NCBI GenBank assembly: GCA_965652425.1
Contig: CBFGVX010000026.1
Span: 1-35,096 of the forward strand
Reading direction: 5' to 3'
DNA length: 35,096 bases
Source: JANSXG01 sp965652425
Lineage (GTDB): Bacteria; Planctomycetota; Phycisphaerae; Phycisphaerales; UBA1924
Position numbers and translations under genes: made by a program. Positions 1 through 7,161 of this stretch are shown here, piece by piece (position 1 is the stretch's first letter; the number at the start of each line of letters is the position of its first letter). The notes under the pieces were generated by a model. The model was not told the origin of the DNA. It searched no databases and saw nothing but the letters and a program-made list of their open reading frames with translations.

Positions 1-765
<765 letters not shown>

Positions 766-830
766 ATTTTTATTGCTGACGCCGGCAAGCCGGCGATCGC
801 TTCAAATAAAGGGCCAAATCCTGGACAACC

Positions 831-850
831 CACCCTGCGTTCGCAGGGTG
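831..850 (-). repeat. Stable hairpin in the rRNA leader close to the 16S 5' end
   Basis: CACCCTGC at 831-838 pairs with GCAGGGTG at 843-850 around a 4-nt loop. A smaller GCCGGC-AA-GCCGGC repeat follows at 781-794. Both sit between the promoter and the mature 16S end and may take part in pre-rRNA folding or cleavage. Confidence 0.65.
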
Positions 851-939
851 CCGGTCCCACCCGATTCTGACGGTCAAGCCAGAGGTTCGGGTGCCTCCAC
901 GCCGGCTAGACGCGGAGGAGAATCTTTACTCAATAGGGC

Positions 940-965
940 GCCATCTGACCGATTGGTCAGATGGC
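940..965 (-). repeat. Perfect 11-bp inverted repeat in the rRNA leader
   Basis: GCCATCTGACC at 940-950 and GGTCAGATGGC at 955-965 are exact complements around a 4-nt GATT loop. This gives a very stable RNA hairpin in the leader. No T-tract follows on the minus strand, so it is more likely a processing or folding element than a terminator. Confidence 0.75.
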
Positions 966-1101
966 ATGAATTTTCGAGGAACCTATGAGAAGCACATGAG
1001 GCTGTGAAGCACTCACATGCAGCTGTTCGACTCAGCCAACCCAGCTACGGGCTTTCGGTCTCGAAACCTAGACTCAGCCGCACATTCTCGCGGTTCACCA
1101 A

Positions 1102-1121
1102 CTGTTCACTTTTCAAAGAAG
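1102..1121 (-). promoter_or_regulatory. boxA-like antitermination element in the rRNA leader
   Basis: The minus strand reads TTCTTTGAAAAGTGAACAG here. This resembles the conserved TGTTCTTTGAAAACTGAA element found before rRNA genes in many bacteria, which contains the Nus-factor boxA. It lies about 75-90 nt downstream of the inferred start. The role is inferred from similarity and position. Confidence 0.55.
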
Positions 1122-1198
1122 GTCAACACCGGCTCGCATCCGCAAACCCGTGTTGATACCCGACGAGCCAGCCGGTGGCTTGCTCATGGGGGTCCGAA

Positions 1199-1226
1199 AT
1201 TGTAGCAAAAGCCGAGTTGCTGTCAA
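1199..1226 (-). promoter_or_regulatory. Sigma-70-type promoter of the rRNA gene
   Basis: Reading the minus strand, TTGACA occupies 1226-1221 and TACAAT occupies 1204-1199, with a 16-nt spacer. Transcription would start near 1192 and run through the leader into the 16S gene. The -35 hexamer is perfect and the -10 has one mismatch, which suits a strong rRNA promoter. Confidence 0.75.
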
Positions 1227-1254
1227 CGCCTCAAGGTTTCGGCTTCAAGATTTC

Positions 1255-1270
1255 CTCACGATTTCGTGAG
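1255..1270. repeat. Palindrome upstream of the rRNA promoter
   Basis: CTCACGA (1255-1261) and TCGTGAG (1264-1270) form a perfect 7-2-7 inverted repeat. It lies about 30 bp upstream of the -35 hexamer, a position suited to a dimeric regulator or activator. No known operator was recognised. Confidence 0.4.
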
Positions 1271-1354
1271 CGAGTGGCACGATCTGCCTGATTTGCGGCG
1301 TTTTTCCGCCTCTCGTTTTTTCCAGACAGTTTTCCACAGGGGCGGGCCATGACC

Positions 1355-2281
1355 TCATCTGGACTGCGCCCGAGCTACGGTCGCGTGCCAGACCTCGGTG
1401 GCACCCCATATCGCCGGAGCGTATCGAGCATCGGGCCTGCCCTGAAGGGCCAGTGCTGCTGAGCGAGCCGTGGCACCGCTGGTGAGGACATCATCGATCA
1501 GGATGATCCGTTTCGCGGTCAGGGAGCGTTCGCTTCCGGGCTTGACCCCGATGCTGCCTCTGGCGTTTTCCCATCTCATGGAAGGGGGAACCGAACGCTG
1601 GCTGGGGCGGTGCGCTCGGGTCAATGCCTGCTCCATCGGTACTTGAAGGCGCGCAGCGCAGGAGGCGGCGAGGACGGAGGCGTGATCGATGCCCCGGACG
1701 ATGCGTCTCCGTCGGCTGGCCGGGACGGGCTGGATAGCGACGCCTCCTGGGGGCGGATCGTGCAGGGCCCCCGCTTCTTCGAGGGCCTGTCCGAGCTGCC
1801 TGCCCAGGAACTCGCCGAAGCGGCGAAGACGCTGGAACTTGAGGGCCCATATCCAGCGGTCGAGGGGGTCGGCGTACTCGCCGAGGCGGACCACCCGGCT
1901 GTACGGCAGCACTACGGATCGGCATTCGGAGCAGCCGAACTCGTCTTCTTCGGCGGGGCCGACGGACCTCGCGCAGCGGGCGCAGTAGGCATCCGGGGGA
2001 TCGCGCTGCCAGTCCCGCTCAGCGGCCTGTCGGGCGATGGGTTCGATGGTGGGTCGGGCGAGCGTTCGCTCGATCTGTCTCAGGAGGTTACGGCGGGGAC
2101 TGCGTGGGCTTGCGGGCGGCTCGGGAGCGAGGGCTGACGCGGTGGTATCTGCGGCCTCGATTTCGAGCGGGCGGGGTGGCCAGACAAAGCGGTCCTCGAT
2201 TTCAGCAGATATGTCCGGGGGTCCATCCGCATCGGAGGGCCGAGTCGCGTGTACGGACTTGGGGTCACGATCTCGCGTCAT
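1355..2281 (-). CDS. comF: ComF-family phosphoribosyltransferase-like protein
   Basis: The 308-residue product is a ComF/GntX-type protein. A four-cysteine probable zinc site (C100, C103, C117, C120) is followed by a type I phosphoribosyltransferase domain whose PRPP loop, IILIDDVLTSGAT, lies near residues 259-271. ComF proteins act in the cytoplasm in natural DNA uptake or in undefined phosphoribosyl chemistry; no enzyme activity can be fixed from sequence. About 95 residues precede the zinc site, many more than usual for the family, and they are rich in Pro, Arg and Ala, so they are either a disordered extension or a sign of a later start. The gene lies 44 nt after mcsB on the same strand and is the last gene before the rRNA promoter. 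A GGAAGG sequence lies very close to the ATG. Confidence 0.88.
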   Translation of the reverse strand: MTRDRDPKSVHATRPSDADGPPDISAEIEDRFVWPPRPLEIEAADTTASALAPEPPASPRSPRRNLLRQIERTLARPTIEPIARQAAERDWQRDPPDAYCARCARSVGPAEEDEFGCSECRSVVLPYSRVVRLGEYADPLDRWIWALKFQRLRRFGEFLGRQLGQALEEAGALHDPPPGGVAIQPVPASRRRRIVRGIDHASVLAASCAARLQVPMEQALTRAHRPSQRSVPPSMRWENARGSIGVKPGSERSLTAKRIILIDDVLTSGATARSAALALQGRPDARYAPAIWGATEVWHATVARAQSR

Positions 2282-2325
2282 CGCCTTCCAAGATGGACTC
2301 TACGGAGCAGTGACGCAAGCCGGCT

Positions 2326-3390
2326 TCAGTCGAGGCGCGGTGGCGAAGCCGTCAGACGCTCCCGAACCAGCGTGGCCCGCTGGGCCCGCCGTTCTGACTG
2401 GTCCATCTCGCGGCCGCAGACCTGCTGGAGGTGTCCGGGCTGGGTGAGCAGGACGAGTTCGTTGAGGGTGCGCAGGGGGATGTGGTCGATCAGGTCGAGT
2501 GCGACCCCGAGGCGGACATGGCTGATGAGGCCGAGGGCTTCATCGGCCTTGAGCAGCCGGGCGTTCTGGAGGATGCCGAGGGCGCGGAAGACCTGGTCTT
2601 CGAGGAAGACGCGGCGTTTCTCGAGGAGACTGCGCCGGGCGACGCGTTCGTACTCGATCACCTGAGGGATGATCTCGCTCTCGAACTGGTGCAGAAGATC
2701 GGTTTCCGATTTGCCGAGCGTGGTCTGGTTGGAGATCTGGTACATGTCGCCGGAGGCCTCGGAGCCCTCGCCGTAGATCCCCCGGACGGCGAGCGACATG
2801 GCCTGGGCGGCGCGGCGGACCTTTTCGATCTCGTTGGCCAGCTTGAGACCGGGCAGGTGGAGCATGACCGAGAGCCGGATGCCGGTTCCGACATTGGTCG
2901 GGCAGGCCGTGAGGTAGCCGAACTGCGGGTGGAACGCGTAATCGACGCGGGATTCGATGGTGTCGTCGACCGCGTTGATCCGCTTGAAGACCTCGTTGAG
3001 GGCCAGACCCGGACGGATCATCTGGATGCGGAAATGGTCCTCCTCATTGACCATGATCGAGAGGGTCTCGTCGGGCGTGCTGATGGCGACGGCGCGGGGG
3101 AGTTCGCCCTTGGCGTGCTGGCCGGAGATCAGGTGACGCTCGACGAGGACCTGCCGATCGAGTTGGGGCGTTTCTCTCAGCGGGACCCATGTGAGGCCGA
3201 GGTCGGCCTCAAGGAGGTGCTGCTCGGCGATGCCCATGACGCTTCGCAGGTCACTCGGGACGCAGCGATTCACGAAGGGGATGCCGGCGATGTTGCGCGC
3301 GAACCGGACTCTGGAGGTGAGGACCACATCGGTGTCGGGGCCGTCGTGGTTGAGCCAGGAGGTGCGCTGTGGGGGTTGGTAGTGCTCCAT
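2326..3390 (-). CDS. mcsB: Protein arginine kinase McsB
   Basis: McsB phosphorylates arginine residues of misfolded proteins and so marks them for the ClpCP protease in Gram-positive bacteria. The 354-residue product matches the family length. It shows the ATP:guanido phosphotransferase features LTSRVRFARN (about residues 25-33), NEEDH with the catalytic Glu at 115-119, and the active-site Cys motif CPTNVGTG at 163-170. A LLTQP(G/A)HLQ stretch typical of McsB lies near the C-terminus. The chosen ATG follows the mcsA stop codon by one base; an upstream in-frame ATG at 3411 would overlap mcsA. Neither ctsR nor clpC is next to it here, unlike the Bacillus operon. Confidence 0.95.
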   Translation of the reverse strand: MEHYQPPQRTSWLNHDGPDTDVVLTSRVRFARNIAGIPFVNRCVPSDLRSVMGIAEQHLLEADLGLTWVPLRETPQLDRQVLVERHLISGQHAKGELPRAVAISTPDETLSIMVNEEDHFRIQMIRPGLALNEVFKRINAVDDTIESRVDYAFHPQFGYLTACPTNVGTGIRLSVMLHLPGLKLANEIEKVRRAAQAMSLAVRGIYGEGSEASGDMYQISNQTTLGKSETDLLHQFESEIIPQVIEYERVARRSLLEKRRVFLEDQVFRALGILQNARLLKADEALGLISHVRLGVALDLIDHIPLRTLNELVLLTQPGHLQQVCGREMDQSERRAQRATLVRERLTASPPRLD

Positions 3391-3391
3391 A

Positions 3392-3958
3392 TCAGTCGTT
3401 CCGATCCGCATCGGTGTCGCCGGGCCTGCTGTGGGCCGCTTCGGAGTTGTCGGGTGGGTCGGTCGATCGCTCGAGTTCGGAGATCTGGTCCCGGACCGCC
3501 GCGGCCTTCTCGTATTGCTCGAGCGCGACGAACTCCTTGAGCTGCTTTCGCAGCGCTCGCATGCGTTCCTGCTTGACCAGGCAGGTGCCGGCGCGGCGGG
3601 GGACTTTGCCGACATGATGGTCGCCTCCGTCGTGGGCGCGCCTGAGCAGTGACACCAGCTTCTCGGCGAACGCCTCGTAGCACTTGGCACAACCGAGGAG
3701 GCCGCTCTGTCGGAATTCGGCGAAGGTCAGCCCGCACTCAGGACAGGTCGATTTCGCGGCCTGGGCCTGGCCGGCGAGGCCGCTCTGGGACATCACGACT
3801 TTCTTGACGACCTGGCCTGCGGCGGAGAAGGATTGAGAGTGGAAGACCCCCGCCTCTCTGGCGTGGTTTTCGCACAGGTGGCGCTCGATGCGTTGGCCGT
3901 TGCGAACGACCACTTCGTGGACGGTCGCTTCGTTGTCACACAGATCGCATTTGGGCAT
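3392..3958 (-). CDS. mcsA: McsA, zinc-binding activator of the McsB arginine kinase
   Basis: McsA binds and activates McsB. The 188-residue product starts with a zinc site (C4-x2-C7 and C29-x2-H32) and has a second pair of CxxC motifs (STCPECG and CAKC). It ends in a UVR-type coiled-coil domain (about residues 150-185, with ALEQYEKAAAVRDQI). The length is close to the 185 residues of B. subtilis McsA. The ATG at 3958 places the first Cys at residue 4 as in the family; a TTG at 3997 would add 13 unconserved residues. It lies 60 nt downstream of kdsA and is followed at once by mcsB, which fits joint production of the pair. Confidence 0.93.
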   Translation of the reverse strand: MPKCDLCDNEATVHEVVVRNGQRIERHLCENHAREAGVFHSQSFSAAGQVVKKVVMSQSGLAGQAQAAKSTCPECGLTFAEFRQSGLLGCAKCYEAFAEKLVSLLRRAHDGGDHHVGKVPRRAGTCLVKQERMRALRKQLKEFVALEQYEKAAAVRDQISELERSTDPPDNSEAAHSRPGDTDADRND

Positions 3959-4018
3959 ATCGGATGATACTAGCGCGTTCCGACCCGGCGAGGTCAAGCA
4001 AAGCGGTGAACCGGCTCG

Positions 4019-4900
4019 TCATTCCTGCAATGCCGCTTCTCGGAGCCGGCCGAGCCGGCCCAGCAGTGCCGGGACGGAGTCGAGAGGGAGCATGGTGGCG
4101 GCATCTGAAAGGGCGTTTGCGGGGTCCGGGTGGCACTCCATGAACACGGCATCCACGCCGCAGGCCACGGCGGCGGCGGCGAGCATGGGGATGCGATCGC
4201 GACGGCCTCCGGTGGTCTTGCTTGCTCCGGGCAACTGCGCGGAGTGGGTCGCGTCGAAGCAGACGGGCGGGGCGGCGTCGAGCGGCTGGGTATCGTCGAA
4301 ATCGGTATCGAGGGCCATCAGGTCGCCGAGGCCGATGACATCGGTGACGAGGCGGTGGTACCCGAAGAAGGTGCCCCGCTCGGTGAGCATGAGGTTTGAG
4401 CAGCCCGCGGCGATGCACTTGCGCACCGGGCCTCGCATCTCTTCGGGGGAAAGGAACTGGCCCTTCTTGATGTTCACGGCTTTGGAGCGCACCGAGGCGG
4501 CTTGCGAGGCGGCGACCAGCAGATCGGTCTGGCGGCAGAGGAAAGCGGGGATCTGGAGCAGGTCGACCACATCGGCGACGGCGTCGGCCTGCGACGGCTC
4601 GTGGATATCGGTCGTGACCGGGACGCCGAGTTCAGCGCGGATGGCTTCGAGATCGCGCAGGCCGCTCTCCATGCCCGGGCCGCGTTTGGAGTCGACGGAG
4701 GTGCGGTTGGCCTTGTCGTAGGACGCCTTGAAGATGTACTGGAAACCGAGTTTGGCGCAGGCATCGCGAACGACCTCGCCGATGCGCAGGCCGAGTTCGC
4801 GGGACTCGAGCGCGCAGGGGCCGGCGATGATGGCGAGGGGCTGATTCGGACCGATTTCGAGGGTGCCGGCGGGGCCGGGGACGGTGCAGGTCGATTTCAT
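4019..4900 (-). CDS. kdsA: 3-deoxy-8-phosphooctulonate (Kdo-8-P) synthase, metal-dependent class
   Basis: KdsA condenses phosphoenolpyruvate and D-arabinose 5-phosphate to Kdo-8-phosphate, an early step of lipopolysaccharide core synthesis, in the cytoplasm. The 293-residue product has the conserved IIAGPCALES start, VNIKKGQFLSP near 142-152 and LTERGTFFGY near 172-181. The four metal ligands known from the Aquifex enzyme can be matched: C29, H219, E255 and D266, with the same 11-residue Glu-to-Asp spacing. It therefore belongs to the metal-dependent class rather than the Asn-type metal-free class. The start ATG overlaps the panD stop (ATGA), which points to translational coupling. Its presence implies an outer membrane with Kdo-containing lipopolysaccharide. 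Confidence 0.95.
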   Translation of the reverse strand: MKSTCTVPGPAGTLEIGPNQPLAIIAGPCALESRELGLRIGEVVRDACAKLGFQYIFKASYDKANRTSVDSKRGPGMESGLRDLEAIRAELGVPVTTDIHEPSQADAVADVVDLLQIPAFLCRQTDLLVAASQAASVRSKAVNIKKGQFLSPEEMRGPVRKCIAAGCSNLMLTERGTFFGYHRLVTDVIGLGDLMALDTDFDDTQPLDAAPPVCFDATHSAQLPGASKTTGGRRDRIPMLAAAAVACGVDAVFMECHPDPANALSDAATMLPLDSVPALLGRLGRLREAALQE

Positions 4901-5289
4901 GAGCGAAGGGTAGCGGCTGGACCCGGCTCGTACCGGATGACTTCGCGCACGGTGTTGTCGTCGTTCATGAGCGCAACGCGTGGCCGGTGCGATGCGTACT
5001 CGCTCTCGTCGAGGATGGCCCGGTGCATGATGATGACCTTGTCGCGGGGCTCGACGAGGTGAGCCGCGGCCCCGTTGATCTCGATCTTGCCCGATCCCCG
5101 ATCTCCCTCAAAGATATAGGTTTCGAAGCGGTTACCGTTGCGGCAGTTGGCGATCAGGACGAAGTCGTTCACGCGCATGCCGACGGCGTCCAGGATGTCG
5201 GCGTCGATGGTGACCGAGCCGACATAGTCGGGCAGAGCCGCGGTCACGGTGGCCATGTGGATCTTGCTGTGGAGGACGGTTCTGAGCAT
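4897..5289 (-). CDS. panD: Aspartate 1-decarboxylase proenzyme
   Basis: PanD decarboxylates L-aspartate to beta-alanine for pantothenate and coenzyme A synthesis. It is made as a proenzyme that cleaves itself to form a pyruvoyl group. The 130-residue product starts MLRTVLHSKIHMATVT, and the self-cleavage site falls at Gly24-Ser25 (YVGSVTID), exactly as in E. coli. Lys9 and Tyr22 are also kept. An upstream frame extension is ignored because this ATG reproduces the family numbering; an AGG lies 8 nt upstream. It is the first gene of the panD-kdsA-mcsA-mcsB-comF run and overlaps kdsA by 4 nt. No PanZ/PanM maturation factor is seen nearby. Confidence 0.95.
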   Translation of the reverse strand: MLRTVLHSKIHMATVTAALPDYVGSVTIDADILDAVGMRVNDFVLIANCRNGNRFETYIFEGDRGSGKIEINGAAAHLVEPRDKVIIMHRAILDESEYASHRPRVALMNDDNTVREVIRYEPGPAATLRS

Positions 5290-5438
5290 GTCGAGACCTG
5301 GGGAGATTGTCGGGAGGGGTCGGATTTCGTGGGGCGAGAGTGTAGCGAGGCGGTTCGTTGGGCGGCACTGAAAGACCAAGGACGACCTGCGGGCAGACAA
5401 GAGAGGAATTCTCGGGTCGAGGTGTCGATAATGGCGGT

Positions 5439-7127
5439 GTGAACCCGGGATCCGCTCAACAACCCGCGCTGCCGGACTTTGCACGGTTCCTCGCCGAGTC
5501 GGCGAAGGTCAGCGTGCTGATCACGGATCGGTCGGGGAAGATCGTATGGGCCAACGAGGGGTTTCAGCGGATCAGCGGGTACGCGATGTCTGAGATCCTC
5601 GGTCGCAAGCCGGGCGAACTGCTGCAGGGGGCGCAGACCGACCCGGAGTGCGTGAAGTTCATGAGCGAGCGTTTGCGCGCGGGGCAGGGTTTCGAGACGG
5701 ATGTGCTGAATTACGACCGCGAAGGCCGGGAGTACTGGGTGAGTCTGGAGGTCACGCCGATCCGCTCCGAGGAAGGTGAGATCACGCACTTCATCGGGGT
5801 GCAGCACGACATCACCCAGCACAAAAACGATCAGCGTGAACTGGACCGGATCCGCGCTGACCTGCAACAACTGGTGGACCAGCAGACCGCGGACCTGATC
5901 GCGACCAACCGCAAGTTGGAGGCGGAGGTCCGCGAGCGCGAGCGCGCGGAGCAGGAGCTGCGCCGATCGCAGCTCTTCCTGCAGTCCGCGCTCGACGCGC
6001 TCTCCGCGCATGTGGCGATCCTGGATGAACAGGGCACCATCATCGCGGTCAATCAGGCGTGGCGGGACTTTGCCGGAGAGAACGATGCGTCGAGCGTCAG
6101 CGCGAGCGTCGGCAAGAACTACCTTGAGGTGTGCGAGCGCGCTGCACGATCCGAGAGCGCTCCCGAAGCGGCGCAGATGTACGAGGGAATCCAGCAGGTG
6201 CTGCGCGAGGAGCGGAAGGATTTTTATCTGCAGTATCCCTGCCACGGCCCCGACGAGGAGCGGTGGTTCCAGGCCCGGGTCTCGCGCTTCAGGGTCGGGC
6301 AGGACGACCGGCTGGTGATCGCGCACGAGAACATCACCGAGGCGAAGATCGCCGAGCGACGCGTGCGTCACCAACTCGAGCAGCTCAGCCATGTGCAGCG
6401 GCTGGAGACGATGGGCGAGATGTCCGCAGCGCTCGCGCATGAGCTGAATCAGCCGCTCTCGGCGATTTCCAATTACACCTCCGGCTCACTCCGGCGCCTG
6501 CGGACCGCTTCGACCATCACGCCCGAGGTCGTCGATGCCATGGAGCAGGCGCTGTCGGAAGCGAACCGTGCGGCAGAGATCATCCGGCGGATGAGGCGCT
6601 TCTCACGCAACGCGGAGTTGCAGCGCGAGCCGTGCTCCATCAACGAGGTGGTCGAGGAGGCACGGAGACTGGTCGCCGGTGACACCCAGCGCCGCTCGAT
6701 CCGGTTGCGGACCAGTTTGGCGGACCGGGTCCCGGTGGTTCAGGCCGATGCCATCCATCTGCAGCAGGTGCTCATCAACCTGATCCGCAACGCGTCCGAT
6801 GCGATGGCCGATGTTGCGGACCCCGAGCATCGTCTCGTGGAGATCACCACCGACGCGACGGCTCCGGACCGGGTCGAGGTTCGCGTGACCGACCGGGGAT
6901 CCGGGATCACTCCGGACGCCATGCAGCGTCTGTTCGATCCCTTCGTCACCACCAAGCAGCACGGGATGGGCCTCGGGCTGGCCATCTGCCGCTCCATCAT
7001 CGAAGCGCATCAGGGCAGGATCTGGGCCCGAAACGAAACGGATGCGCGTGGCAGGACCACGGGCTCGACATTCGGCTTCTACATCCCCGTGACTTCCAAC
7101 CGTGAAAAAGAAAACGGGGACGGCTGA
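5439..7127 (+). CDS. Double-PAS sensor histidine kinase (orphan)
   Basis: This is a likely soluble two-component sensor of 562 residues with no membrane segment. Domains in order are PAS/PAC (about 15-125), a coiled coil rich in Glu and Arg (125-185), a second PAS (190-310), HisKA with the phosphorylated His334 in ALAHELNQPLSAI, and HATPase with the N-box near 446-457 (LINLIRNASDAM), G1 (DRGSGI, about 485) and G2 (GMGLGLAIC, about 509). The HELNQPL box resembles FixL/DctB-type kinases. The first PAS looks LOV-like but has Pro58 where the flavin-binding Cys would be. The GTG at 5439 is preferred because a TTG farther upstream (5358) approaches panD. No response regulator lies next to it. Confidence 0.9.
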   Translation: MNPGSAQQPALPDFARFLAESAKVSVLITDRSGKIVWANEGFQRISGYAMSEILGRKPGELLQGAQTDPECVKFMSERLRAGQGFETDVLNYDREGREYWVSLEVTPIRSEEGEITHFIGVQHDITQHKNDQRELDRIRADLQQLVDQQTADLIATNRKLEAEVRERERAEQELRRSQLFLQSALDALSAHVAILDEQGTIIAVNQAWRDFAGENDASSVSASVGKNYLEVCERAARSESAPEAAQMYEGIQQVLREERKDFYLQYPCHGPDEERWFQARVSRFRVGQDDRLVIAHENITEAKIAERRVRHQLEQLSHVQRLETMGEMSAALAHELNQPLSAISNYTSGSLRRLRTASTITPEVVDAMEQALSEANRAAEIIRRMRRFSRNAELQREPCSINEVVEEARRLVAGDTQRRSIRLRTSLADRVPVVQADAIHLQQVLINLIRNASDAMADVADPEHRLVEITTDATAPDRVEVRVTDRGSGITPDAMQRLFDPFVTTKQHGMGLGLAICRSIIEAHQGRIWARNETDARGRTTGSTFGFYIPVTSNREKENGDG

Positions 7128-7136
7128 GCGTCCCCG
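7105..7136 (-). terminator. Intrinsic terminator of the cysteine-rich dockerin-like gene
   Basis: CGGGGACG (7115-7122) and CGTCCCCG (7129-7136) form an 8-bp stem with a 6-nt loop. On the minus strand it is followed by TTTTCTTTTT, a classic Rho-independent terminator, 26 nt after the stop of the gene ending at 7162. The hairpin also contains the stop codon of the convergent kinase gene, but the plus strand lacks a T-tract. Confidence 0.85.
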
Positions 7137-7161
7137 CGCTGCGTCCTCAGGTTTCGAGCGG

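Larger units (their letters stand above)
766..1192 (-). other. rRNA leader (pre-16S 5' transcribed spacer)
   Basis: This non-coding stretch lies between the inferred rRNA promoter and the mature 16S 5' end. It holds perfect or near-perfect hairpins at 781-794, 831-850 and 940-965 and a boxA-like element near 1102-1121. Short open frames across it have no recognisable product. The start at about 1192 is inferred from the -10 position. Hairpins here could be RNase III or leader-processing structures, but that is inference. Confidence 0.7.

Noticed and set aside
1330..1338. TTTTCCACA, a match to the relaxed DnaA-box consensus
   Set aside because: It is a single site with no cluster of boxes, no AT-rich unwinding region and no dnaA or dnaN nearby, so it is not evidence for an origin.
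766..1354. Short plus-strand open frames in the rRNA leader region
   Set aside because: They have no ribosome binding site or recognisable product, and overlap the promoter and hairpins of the rRNA leader.
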